NCBI GenBank assembly: GCA_012862575.1
Contig: BLSF01000034.1
Coordinates: 1-64,000 of the forward strand
Source: Parietichytrium sp. I65-24A
Lineage: Eukaryota; Sar; Bigyra; Thraustochytrida; Thraustochytriidae
Length of the DNA: 64,000 bases
Reading direction: 5' to 3'
Of the stretch, positions 43,108 to 52,743 are shown in pieces (position 1 is the first letter of the stretch; the number at the start of each line of letters is the position of its first letter). Position numbers and translations under genes: made by a program. Below the pieces are notes generated by a model. It was not told the DNA's origin and did no database searches. It was given only the letters and a program-made list of their open reading frames with translations.

Positions 43108-45753
43108 TCTCGCAATCCAGCCCAACCAGACCCACGCACGCCACGCACTCTAACGCACAACCAAATACGCCGCGCACGTCTGCAGACTTTTGCACCGTCC
43201 CGACTGCGACAAGACCTGCGACACCTGTGACACCTGTGACACCTGTGACACTTGCGAGGCAAGCAACGTATGCATCAACGCGCGATCCGTTGCCAGCGGC
43301 CTCTTTATTGTTACGCCCAGCACAACTTTGAAGACAGTCGTCCCCGAGCCCGCCTTACCACCAACTCGCACGTCGCATTTGGCAATTCTTGGCAATAAGT
43401 TACTTAGCAGTCGTGTGGCAGTGGCGTGCAATGGCATTTTATGGCATGCAGTGGCGGCAGAGGTGCCGGTACCGGTAACGTTCACTAACTAATTTATGTT
43501 GAGAATGAAATGTTCAACTGAATGAAATGCTGCGGTCGACCATGGTCGACCTGCCTTACACGACTTACACGTGCCGCAAGTGGCCCGACTCACGCAGTGC
43601 TCAGTCCTCACTACTGCGCCGAGCGTTGATTCCGTTGTTGGTTCTGCTGACCCGGTTCGACTGTTTGACGAAAGTTGAAGATGGGGTTGAAGATGGTCGA
43701 ACTTTGAAGCGCTGAGAAGGAATGGTTGTGTTTGACTTGGTACAGTTTTTCCAATATCACCATGAACTTGAACGTTTATCATCAGTCAGTCTTCTTTTTT
43801 TCCGTGGACAAAACAATTGGTTGGATTCAAAAGTTTAAAATCATTTTCAATCTAAATGTCTTTTCACTTTTCCATCAAAAGAGAATTTCACAGTCAGTGC
43901 AAATGAAGGTACATTTGCGCAAATTGTGGGCAATAGTAATACTATTACCCCATTTACCTAGTACCGGTACTGTACTCCTCGATTATTATCGTGTTTGGTA
44001 CTACTTTTCTCAGTGGCACTGTAGTAACATTGCGCACACCCGGGATTACTACCGTATCCTGTGGGAGGAGAATAGTGAACGTTTCATTACTTCGATGCAT
44101 AGATTAGGACAAAGGTTATGGTAAACTGTAAACCCGGATAGCGTTCGGCGCACGCGCAAGGGCACTAACGAGCTTCTACCAGATCCGCTAAGGCCGGGAG
44201 TGGAGAACGAGCAAGATCCTTGTTCATGAACATCTCTCTGTTCACCGTAGGAACGATGAATGGTTCGTGTGTTCATGATCATACCTTGCGAACCATCTCT
44301 CCACTAAGCCATCTATGGAATCATATTAATGTTTAATTAGCACAAGTGATATGCAAAACGTAGCACTGGGCGCACACCAGGACCTCTCTCTCTCTCTCTC
44401 TCCCTCGCACACCCCACACCATTTGCTAACACATTCCTATCGCACACTGTAGATACGAAGGTTCTTGTGCACACGCAACAGTTCGGGTGGGATTCGCTGC
44501 TAGTAGCAGCTAGGGAGAACAGTGGGGGTACGGCCGTGTGCATGGAAACAACTCACATCCATTGAAATTGAAATTGAAATTGAACAGATCACGTCAATGG
44601 AAGAGAGAGAGAGGAACGGCAGAAACAATCGACTCGAGCGAAAAATCTTTCGCTTTAACGCTGCTTTAACGTGTTAATTAATTTGCTCCAACAAGCTCAT
44701 ACGGTTCAAGCAAATTGACATTCCATGCACAGTTTCCATGGAACTTCTAGTTTACAATTTACAACTTACAATTTAGAACTTGGATTGTCAGGACGGATGT
44801 GGATGGTCACGCGAGGCACACTGTCCACCTTCCATTGAACAAAAGCTTGGAAGTCTTTCATTCTTCATTCTTCACGGACAAGGATGGACAAGGACAAAGA
44901 CCGTTCGCTCTGGGATGATAAATGCAATGAACGCAATGAACTCAATGATTGCAAATGCCATGCAACCGCGTATGAAGAGCGAAAGATCTCGAGATAACCT
45001 AGCCACACACACACTCGCACGCACACCGTCAATCTGACTTTCGCAGAATTCACAGTTAATTCAGAACAGCTTGCAAACTCCCAGAATTCAGCTTACTCGC
45101 CGTCAGGCTCTTGCATTTTGCATTTGCATTTGCATTTGCATTTACATTTATTTACATTGCACTCATTGATAGCACAAGTCCAAGTGTGCGAGTGCACAAG
45201 TGTTCTAGGCACCTCACAGACATCATAGATCACAGACAGAGTACGAGACGTTGGCTCTCGGACTTAGACAGTTTCCACACTACTTCGTAGCTGGCGCCTT
45301 TCCATCTTCGCAATCTTCCCTCCTTCACTTCACTCCTTCGCACTTGCTCACTTGCTCACTTTGCATTGCACTGCATTGCATTGCATCGCATTGCGTGGTG
45401 TGGTGCGGAGGACCCACAGAGGGAAAGCGAGAGTGGCACAGCGCTCCGATCAAGCCGTCTCACTCGAGCCGGGGCGTCGTTCTTGGTGCTTGGTGCTTTG
45501 TGCTTTGTGCTTGGAGCTTGGTGCTTTGTGCTTGGAGCTTGGTGCTTTGTGCTTGGAGCTTTGTGCTTTGTGCTTGGAGCTTTGTGCTTGGAGCTTTGTG
45601 CTTTGTGTGTTTGGAGCTTTGTGTGTTTGGAGCTTTGTACTTTGTGCTTGGATCTTGGCGTCTTGTCTCTGGGATTCGTGCTTGCGTTCGTCGTTTGAAC
45701 ATAGACATAGTGCCGCAGGAGAGGCGAGGAAGGCGTGGCGGTGGACAGCGAGG
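43108..45753. other. Divergent intergenic region with repeats
   Basis: Upstream of both the Lnt-like (-) and LIM (+) genes. It contains a GACACCTGT array at about 43211-43250, TACCGGTA palindromes at 43470-43477 and 43962-43969, a CT tract at about 44382-44402, ATTGAA repeats near 44560-44583, GCATTT repeats at about 45112-45150, and the minisatellite at 45485-45655. No gene was identified. Confidence 0.5.
45485..45655. repeat. GCTTTGTGCTTGGA-type minisatellite
   Basis: Irregular tandem units built from GTGCTTTGTGCTTGGAGCTT, about 100-270 bp upstream of the LIM gene's ATG. All frames through it are open by composition. I treat it as leader or promoter DNA rather than coding because the first good ATG of the LIM gene comes after it. 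Confidence 0.85.
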
Positions 45754-48180
45754 ATGGGCGACAATGCGTGGAAGAGGGTGAGCCAGATGCGGCCGGGGCA
45801 GGACAAGTTTCAGAACTTCCTCTCGCTCGTGGAAGCGGCGCCAGATATTTTGGAAAAAGGAAGCGACGCGGAGGAGGCGGCGGAGGAGGAGGAGTTGGTG
45901 AAGCCCCGAAGGCTCTCGGCACATGCCACCAAAAGCAGGGCAAACTCGCAGTATTCGAACGCGAGGGAGCCGCCGAGCAGAAAGTCTTCCATGCACTCCA
46001 CGCGCGAGCCGCCGAGCCGTAAATCGTCCATGTACTCTCACGCCACGAAAGAGCCGCTGAGCCGGAGGGGCTCTTTGCACTCCGTGAAGGAGACGGCCAG
46101 CAGAAGGTCCTCTGTCATGTCCACCGGAAGCCACGCAAGCAGCAGCACCGCTACTACTGAAGCCAACCGCCCAAAACGAGTGAGCATTGTGCAGCAGCGC
46201 ATTGCGGCGCTGCGCAAGTCGATCACGCCGTCCGCAAAGTCGTCGCCTGAAAAGGGCGAGACCACGCCGTCCATTGATCAGCCGGAGCCTGAAAAAGTTG
46301 AGGCACCGGCTGCCGTTGCAGAAAGGCCGCGCAGGATGTCCTTAGTGCAGCAGCGCGTCAGCGAAATCAGTCGGAGGAGCCTCGCAAACTCGATGTCTGC
46401 ACCCGATCTGAAGGCGCTTGAGGCGTCCGAGGAGAGCACTACCGAACGGCCTCGCCGAAGATCCATTGTGCAGGACCGTATCGCAGCGCTCTCTCGCAAG
46501 TCCGTGGTGGAAGGCGCTGCATCTTTCTACGGTGCGGCCAGCTCCAACGAAAAGCGCCACTCCAAGTCGTCTGCCGCAGGAAACCTTGGCAAAAAGCTCT
46601 CGCAGCGATTGAGTAGGGTGTTCGGACGGTCGCCACGTCCGAGCATGGACGAGACCGTTCCACCGGAACCTGTCGCGCCAGCAGACGAAGTACACGAGGT
46701 ATTTGAGGTGGACCTCGAGAGCGAGTTACAACTCGAAAAGGAAGCCGCGGAGGCTGCCTCCGCCGAGAATGCGCCCCCGCCCGCTGCTGCCGAGCCGCGA
46801 GCCAAGGCCGGCCGAAAGAAGAGCAACTTTGGAAGTCTTGTATCTCTTTTCTCGGGTGGCAAAGTGACCAACGTGGACAGCAAGAAGGGGTCGCGAGAGA
46901 GCATCGATCGTCTTCAAAAGACGGGCATCAAGCATTGGATGAAAAGGCGAACAAAGCCAAACATGCACGCTATGTCACAGCCAAGCGATGAGCTCAAGTG
47001 GGTGCTTAATGGACACGGCTCTCCCACGGCTGAAGATCAAGAACACGGCGAAGATGAAGGCGTCAGCGCAGAGCCGATGGAGCCAATCTCAGAAGAAGAG
47101 AGAGACCGCCGTCGCACTCTTCGAATGGAAAAGCTGAGGAGCATTCGGATGAACGTTGCTTCCGACCGATGCGCAGTGTGCGAAAAAACTGTGTACCGCA
47201 TGGAGAAGCTGACCGACTCCAAAGACCGCCCGTTTCATTGGACTTGCCTCAAGTGCGCGGACTGCATTGGCGTCAAAACATTGGCGGGAGAAAAGGTGCA
47301 TATTTGCGAGCAGGAAGATGCCGCGGAAGGAGAGCCTACCAAGTTTGTTCTTTGCGACACCCACTACCATCTGCGCCGAAGCACCACCTCCATCGTCAAA
47401 GGTTGGAGACCAGACTCGTCTCACATCAATCACGGGGGCAAGTACGAGAACGACATCAAGGGAGCGCGCAGTGTGGTGCGCAAGTCGTTGCAGATGTCCA
47501 TGGGCCGAAAGCCTCTCTGCACTCGCTGCGGAGGGGAAATCAACCTCAAGGACAAAGACTTTATCGTGAGTGGAATGGAGCGATATCATTTGCAATGCCC
47601 AGAGAAATCGCAAATCAAGCACACCCCACGCCACTTTGCCCTGGGTGTTCCTGAGCGCTTCCCGGTCTTGTTCTGCGTTGACCCGGAGAGTAAGCGCGCC
47701 TTCTCCTTCCTATTCAAGCTGGACGTTGAATCCAAGGAGGAAGCTCTCACGCAGCACCGCCTCAAGCCTGTTCGCCTTCGTTACGTACCGGACTCTGACG
47801 CTTACACCGCGGCAACTCGCCAGATCAGGACGGACAACAAGAACTTTTTGGTCTTTGACCAAAAGAAAACTTACCAGGAGATTCGCCACCCGCTGACCGG
47901 AGTCGATGGGTACACGAGGTTCGACAGCTCCAAGAACATGGTCATCGCTCAGCTCTACAAGGTCGAAGGCGGAGTGGTGCACGGCTTGCATGTTGCGCTC
48001 AACTATGTTTACGACAAGAAGAATGGCATCGCCAAGGTGGAAGGCATGACATTAGAGCTTACCTTCGAGGCCCTTTCCCAAGAAGATTTTGTCTCTCCTT
48101 TGAAAGGAAGTTCGGGCGACGAAGCTCCCTCACTAGCAATCGAAGACACGTTCTTGTCGCGCATTCAGACACTTGCTTGA
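45754..48180 (+). CDS. LIM-type zinc-finger protein with basophilic phosphosite repeats
   Basis: 808 residues from the ATG at 45754 (GCGAGGATGGG). After an acidic patch there are four short repeats of PPSRKSSMHS type (about residues 72-125), then three longer repeats of the form RRxSxVQQRIAALxRKS (about 139-250). Both carry RRxS/RKxS, typical of PKA/AGC-kinase sites. A Lys/Ser-rich, Ala-rich middle follows. A LIM-like domain spans about 471-545 (CAVC, FHWTCLKCADC, CEQ, CDTHYH), and a half-LIM CTRC...YHLQC lies at about 588-617. The C-terminal ~190 residues form a compact region I do not recognise. LIM proteins commonly tether actin or signalling complexes, so a cytoskeletal adaptor is plausible but not shown. 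Confidence 0.8.
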   Translation: MGDNAWKRVSQMRPGQDKFQNFLSLVEAAPDILEKGSDAEEAAEEEELVKPRRLSAHATKSRANSQYSNAREPPSRKSSMHSTREPPSRKSSMYSHATKEPLSRRGSLHSVKETASRRSSVMSTGSHASSSTATTEANRPKRVSIVQQRIAALRKSITPSAKSSPEKGETTPSIDQPEPEKVEAPAAVAERPRRMSLVQQRVSEISRRSLANSMSAPDLKALEASEESTTERPRRRSIVQDRIAALSRKSVVEGAASFYGAASSNEKRHSKSSAAGNLGKKLSQRLSRVFGRSPRPSMDETVPPEPVAPADEVHEVFEVDLESELQLEKEAAEAASAENAPPPAAAEPRAKAGRKKSNFGSLVSLFSGGKVTNVDSKKGSRESIDRLQKTGIKHWMKRRTKPNMHAMSQPSDELKWVLNGHGSPTAEDQEHGEDEGVSAEPMEPISEEERDRRRTLRMEKLRSIRMNVASDRCAVCEKTVYRMEKLTDSKDRPFHWTCLKCADCIGVKTLAGEKVHICEQEDAAEGEPTKFVLCDTHYHLRRSTTSIVKGWRPDSSHINHGGKYENDIKGARSVVRKSLQMSMGRKPLCTRCGGEINLKDKDFIVSGMERYHLQCPEKSQIKHTPRHFALGVPERFPVLFCVDPESKRAFSFLFKLDVESKEEALTQHRLKPVRLRYVPDSDAYTAATRQIRTDNKNFLVFDQKKTYQEIRHPLTGVDGYTRFDSSKNMVIAQLYKVEGGVVHGLHVALNYVYDKKNGIAKVEGMTLELTFEALSQEDFVSPLKGSSGDEAPSLAIEDTFLSRIQTLA

Positions 48181-48441
48181 CCGAGAGAGCTACATCGAAG
48201 AATGGCACATGTGCCGATTGAAAATTGAGCTGAAAAAAAAAATCACTGCGGACTGGCTATAACCTAAGGTGCGCCATGGTACGCAAGAGAAGAAGAATAA
48301 AAAAAGGAGGGCAAAGACCGCGCCGAAAACATTTTTGGATCCGCACGTACCTTTCCCGAAAACTGCTTGCCTTGAGTATAATGAAAAAGTAGGTTGATCA
48401 CACATTTCAATATTTTACGATTATTTAAAAAACGAAGGAAC

Positions 48442-49506
48442 TCAATCCTCCTCAACAAGCCCCGCTCCTTGCCGCAACCGCAAGCCGCTCGTGGCGGCGC
48501 CCTCTTCAGAGTCTCCTCCAAGCTCTGTGCGCTCCATTGCTTCGCCCTTACCTTCCTCATCTTCATCCTCTGAAGTCTGAGCATGAGTAGCAGGCATGAC
48601 TTCATTTCCATCCTCTTGCATCACCGCACCGTGCTGTGTTTCTATCGTGCCGCTGCCGGTCAGGGAGACATCTCTTTGATGCTGATCGTCGGCTTCAACG
48701 TTATTTGCTACATCCTGCTGTACCGGTGCGGCTCCTGCAACACCCAGACCCTGCTCTATGCCAGGAATCGCGGCGATGGGCTGCTCTTGATTCTCATCAA
48801 GAGCCGCTGGAGGTGGCGCGGGGGCCATGACTGGGGTAGTGTCCACTTGTATCGGCGCGTCTTCCCTCGCAGGCAGATACTCCGAGATGCGAAGGTAATG
48901 TCGAGGGGACCATCCACGAATCTCTGCGACAGCCGGGAAGATGTCGTCAAAGTAAAAGTAGATGTGGCCCACCACGATTCCGATGAGATCCACCGCGGCT
49001 GAGGAGCCCAGTATCAGGGAAAAGGTGAAGAGCACCCAGGGCAGATATGGCGCGTTGAAAGGGAACAGACCGAGAAAGCTCATACGTACGTGCTCGTTTC
49101 GCCGCCCCCAGATATAGACCATCATGAACGTCAGCGAGGAGCCGAAGAACGGTATGTTTACAAATGGAGCGATGAGGCACATGAGCACCATCCCGAAAAC
49201 TATGAATGCCACAAAGTCCGCCGTGCGTCCGCGGAAGCTATTCTCCTCCAACAGCCTGCAGTACCTCACGAGAAAGTACAGATGGAACACAAAGTCCAGA
49301 CTGAACATCCCGAAGAAGCAGAAATTCGTCACCAGCCGCCATACTTGCCCTTTCTCGAAGATCAACTTGTAATTAAAGTACAGCGTCAGCGGCGACACCA
49401 ACTCCAAAGCACAAGCCGCTGTTGTGAGAAACGAAGCCGTAAAGTACGCTCTGGACACCACTGGAATCTCATAATACCACTCCAACGGGTCTCCAGCATG
49501 ATTCAT
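48442..49506 (-). CDS. Derlin, ER-associated degradation factor
   Basis: 354 residues from the ATG at 49506. The rhomboid-pseudoprotease derlin signature is clear: an N-terminal WYYEIPVVSRAYFTASF, GQVWRLVTNFCFFG with the WR motif, RRNEHVRMSFLGLFPFNAPY, and GIVVGHIYFYFDDIFP with a GxxxG-like turn. Four to six helices lie in residues 15-190. The last ~150 residues are hydrophilic, Pro/Ala- and Glu-rich, longer than in most derlins and ending in LVEED; I saw no p97-binding SHP motif with certainty. Derlins move misfolded ER proteins to the cytosol with Hrd1 and p97. It is transcribed divergently from UDP-glucose pyrophosphorylase, 793 bp away. Confidence 0.93.
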   Translation of the reverse strand: MNHAGDPLEWYYEIPVVSRAYFTASFLTTAACALELVSPLTLYFNYKLIFEKGQVWRLVTNFCFFGMFSLDFVFHLYFLVRYCRLLEENSFRGRTADFVAFIVFGMVLMCLIAPFVNIPFFGSSLTFMMVYIWGRRNEHVRMSFLGLFPFNAPYLPWVLFTFSLILGSSAAVDLIGIVVGHIYFYFDDIFPAVAEIRGWSPRHYLRISEYLPAREDAPIQVDTTPVMAPAPPPAALDENQEQPIAAIPGIEQGLGVAGAAPVQQDVANNVEADDQHQRDVSLTGSGTIETQHGAVMQEDGNEVMPATHAQTSEDEDEEGKGEAMERTELGGDSEEGAATSGLRLRQGAGLVEED

Positions 49507-50299
49507 CTTTCCCCACACAATTCAATCTGCGCAGCAGACTCTCCTCTGACCAACTTCCGCACTATACTTCCCAGCTCTTTTCGCACTGTTTCCGCAAACT
49601 GGCCGAATGACGTGTCACAACGGGGAAATCCCTCCGCGAATATCGAGCCTCTTCCTCCGACGACCGTCCTCTAACTAGCTGGCTGCCTGGGAGGGAGGGC
49701 GGCGCGGAACCGGAACACGCGCTGATCGGGCTCTTCTCTGTGGGGACTCGCTCCGGGTCCTGTAACAGCGGGACGAGGACGCGTGCGGGTACTGCGTGCA
49801 CTCCCCACTGCTACAACTGTTACCCGTTCCGGCTAAGAGGCGAGGCTAGCGCTGGAGTATTGGAGGTCAAGATTCGTCGCTGGGATGTACACTTGCGGAA
49901 CGGTTTCAAACGGCAGCTTCCGAGTTGCGGTGGCTCTAACCGTAGCGTTAAATGTAGCCGTTGATTACCGCCAAAACCTCTCGGACTTGGCGAGTTTGAA
50001 GCTTCCCTCGCATTTGGTTTGATCATGTTTGATCTATCTATCTTGACGGACAATATCAATGCGACACTGCGCGGGTGGAGAGGCAAAGTCATCGTGCAAA
50101 AGTGGGGCATCAGGCATCAGGCAGGCATCAGACATCTTCGTGTGGATTTCGTTCAGCTGTGGGGAGGCAGGCAGGCAGGCCCCACAGCTTGTGTAGAGTT
50201 TGGAGAGGCGAAGAAAGTGGAAAGTGGAAAGGAGAAAGTGAAAAGTGGAAAGTGGAAAGTGGAAAGTGGAAAGCAGGTGCATAAGAGGACAAAGACAAT
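49507..50299. other. Divergent promoter region, derlin / UGP
   Basis: Contains AGGCAGGC repeats near 50165 and a GAAAGTGGAAAG array at about 50213-50275, ending 25 bp before the UGP ATG. No gene was seen. Confidence 0.55.
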
Positions 50300-51997
50300 A
50301 TGCTGTCGCAGAGGACGATAGAGCAGCTGGAGCAGAATGTGCGATACTTGGTGTCGAAGAATGGAAATGCGTTTGACTTGAAGAGCTGCGAGGAGTTTGT
50401 GCGATATCTTTCTCGCTATAATGCGCATTTGAAGACGCTGAAAAACCTCACCATCAACTCGCTGGAGCCTGTGAAAGAGGGCACCGCCAGCAAAAGGGAA
50501 AAGAAAGAGGCGCACGCAGACGCTGGCGTGGACCAACCTTTCATTGAGGACATGGAGGCCAAGGCTGCCGAAGCCGCGGCAGCGGCAGCTGCTTCGGAAG
50601 CCGCAGCGAAGCTGGCGACCAACAAGCTAGCAAGCGGGTCCATCGACAGCGTAGATGACATGAACGCAGGATTTGTACCAAAGCCCGAGCCCAAGACTAG
50701 CCAACCGAACGTTGCGTGCAAGTCGTACCAGTCCATCGCTCAGTGCCCGGACGACCTGAATTTGACCCACGAGCTGCTCAACAAACTCGTGATTCTCCGC
50801 TTGAATGGCGGCCTCGGCACCTCGATGGGGTGCAAAGGGCCAAAGTCGGCAATCGAGGTGCGAAACTCCCTGACATTCCTTGACATGGCCGTCAGGCAGG
50901 TGGAGTTTCTCAATACCAAGCACAGCGTGGACATCCCCTTAGTCCTGATGAACTCGTTCAACACTTTTGATGAGACGAAGCGAATCATCTCTCGTTATGC
51001 GGAACGCCACGTCAAGATAGAAATGTTCACCCAAAGCGTCTTTCCCCGCATTGAAAAATCTTCGCTAGAACTCATGCCAACGGAGGAGATCACACTCGGC
51101 TCACAGCACTTGTGGTACCCACCAGGCCACGGCGATGTGTACACCGCTCTGGCGCGGTCCGGAATGCTACAAAGGCTAATTAACATGGGGAAGGAGTACA
51201 TCTTCATCAGCAATATTGACAACCTTGGAGCGACTGTTGATCTCAACATTCTGTACGATATTATGGAGAAGGACTTCAAGTTTTGCATGGAAGTCACCAA
51301 GCAGGAACGCCAGGATGTGTTTGGTGGAATACTCGTGGAGCACGACGGCAAACCGCTCCTGCTGGAGACAAGCGCCCTCACCAAGCAGCTCGGGGACACT
51401 TTACGGCGCGACAAGCGCTTCAACAAATTCAACACTAATAACCTTTGGATTAATCTCCGGCACTTACAAAGCCTCGTGTCTGTCAAAAAATCCTTGGAGC
51501 TTCCTGTGATTATGAGGGGCAAGCCGGTTCGAGATTTGGAGCGCAGCGAAGTGCAATCCCTGACCTTTGAGACGACAGCGGGTTCTGCAATTTCTCTGTT
51601 TGAGGACGTCTGTGTGGTCGTCGTGGGAAGAGACCGCTTTTTGCCCGTGAAAACGACCGACGACCTTTTCGCGGTACAGTCTGATTTATTCACAGTGCGC
51701 CACGGAAGCTTGAGGCTGAGTGAAAAGCGTCTCACCACTCCTCCCGTACCGACTGTCAAACTCGGCCAGCATTTTCGTACGGTAGAGGAATACACCAAAC
51801 GACTTCCATTTGGCGTCCCAGATATTCTCGAGCTGGAGCACTTGACTGTGTCAGGCGACGTGCACTTTCGAAATCACGTCGTTTTAAAAGGGACGGTCAT
51901 TATTGTTGCTGAGGAGGGCTCACACATTGATATTTGTAGTGGGTCGGTGATTCGGGACAAGGTGATTACAGGAAACCTGAGGATTATGGACCATTAG
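50300..51997 (+). CDS. UTP-glucose-1-phosphate uridylyltransferase (EC 2.7.7.9)
   Basis: 565 residues from the ATG at 50300. It makes UDP-glucose from UTP and glucose-1-phosphate, the precursor for glycogen, glucans and glycoproteins. The nucleotide-binding loop LRLNGGLGTSMGCKGPKS is near residue 165, followed by NSFNTFDET, HGDVYTAL, the acidic NIDNLGATVD near 306, NTNNLWINL, and a C-terminal left-handed beta-helix (VIIVAEEGSHIDICSGS) as in eukaryotic UGPs. The first ~120 residues, including an Ala-rich tract (AAAAAAASEAAAK), are extra compared with the ~500-residue family standard. A likely poly(A) signal AATAAA is at 52148-52153. The 3' end converges on UFM1. Confidence 0.97.
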   Translation: MLSQRTIEQLEQNVRYLVSKNGNAFDLKSCEEFVRYLSRYNAHLKTLKNLTINSLEPVKEGTASKREKKEAHADAGVDQPFIEDMEAKAAEAAAAAAASEAAAKLATNKLASGSIDSVDDMNAGFVPKPEPKTSQPNVACKSYQSIAQCPDDLNLTHELLNKLVILRLNGGLGTSMGCKGPKSAIEVRNSLTFLDMAVRQVEFLNTKHSVDIPLVLMNSFNTFDETKRIISRYAERHVKIEMFTQSVFPRIEKSSLELMPTEEITLGSQHLWYPPGHGDVYTALARSGMLQRLINMGKEYIFISNIDNLGATVDLNILYDIMEKDFKFCMEVTKQERQDVFGGILVEHDGKPLLLETSALTKQLGDTLRRDKRFNKFNTNNLWINLRHLQSLVSVKKSLELPVIMRGKPVRDLERSEVQSLTFETTAGSAISLFEDVCVVVVGRDRFLPVKTTDDLFAVQSDLFTVRHGSLRLSEKRLTTPPVPTVKLGQHFRTVEEYTKRLPFGVPDILELEHLTVSGDVHFRNHVVLKGTVIIVAEEGSHIDICSGSVIRDKVITGNLRIMDH

Positions 51998-52290
51998 ATC
52001 GGCGGAGCTTGGCTGGCAGATGGCAAAGCAAATGTCGAGCGACTGTGCTCTTGCTGAAATTGATTCGGCCGCTTTTGCGCCACGCGCATGAGGTAGAGCA
52101 ACGAGCCTACATCAGACACAACAAAAAATGAAGAAAAGCGAGGAAAAAATAAATTGTGTACGTATACATTTTCAACCCCTTTAAAAGTGGTGTGGCGCAA
52201 CTACAGGCGTCCATGGACATTAGCCGTGATGTTGCGCTCTGCTGCATCTTCGACAACTCGCCCGTGAAATTACCTTTTGGGCCCCTCCGA

Positions 52291-52743
52291 TTATCCTACT
52301 CTATCTCGAGGGATGAGCCTCAGATCTGTCCCGTACTTCATAGACACCATTGCACAGGTCTGTGTTGGGTTCACTCCGATCCCATCTACGCAGCATGTCA
52401 AGAGTTCGCATAGCAAAAGTCAGATTTCGCTGTCCCATCATTTCCAAAGCTTCGCAAGGCTGAGATGCAAAAATTACTTACCAAGCGTGATGATCGCGCT
52501 TGTCGCAGCAGACACCTTGAACTACACGGAGCACCACAAACGTGAGCGTGAATATTGACATGACGTCCAACCAACCAAACCAAACCCGCACTGCAATTGA
52601 CACCGCCAACGCACCTCCTCAGCTGCGAACTTGAGCACCGCGCTAAACGGCGCCTCCTCCGGGACCAAGACCACTCTGTAAGGCAACTTTGGGTCCGACG
52701 CCAGAGTTATCTTGAACTGTACCTTGCTTCCCCTGTCCCCCAT
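52291..52743 (-). CDS. UFM1: Ubiquitin-fold modifier 1 (UFM1), 3 exons
   Basis: Exons are 52743-52615, 52521-52482 and 52385-52291, with introns of 93 and 96 nt (donors GTGCGT and GTAAGT, acceptors TAG). The first two exons join in phase 0 and the last two in phase 1, giving 87 residues: [22 protein letters not shown]-like [33 protein letters not shown] and [10 protein letters not shown]. This matches the family along its length. UFM1 is attached to lysines by UBA5, UFC1 and UFL1, mainly at the ER and on ribosomes. The reading frame stops directly after the conjugating Gly; most UFM1 precursors carry extra residues that UfSP must remove. The whole gene is only ~450 bp, so its exons are easily missed by single-frame searches. 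Confidence 0.93.

Noticed and set aside
43201-43260. GACACCTGT array as a CRISPR-like or regulatory repeat
   Set aside because: Units are contiguous with no spacers, and the genome is eukaryotic. A simple tandem repeat.
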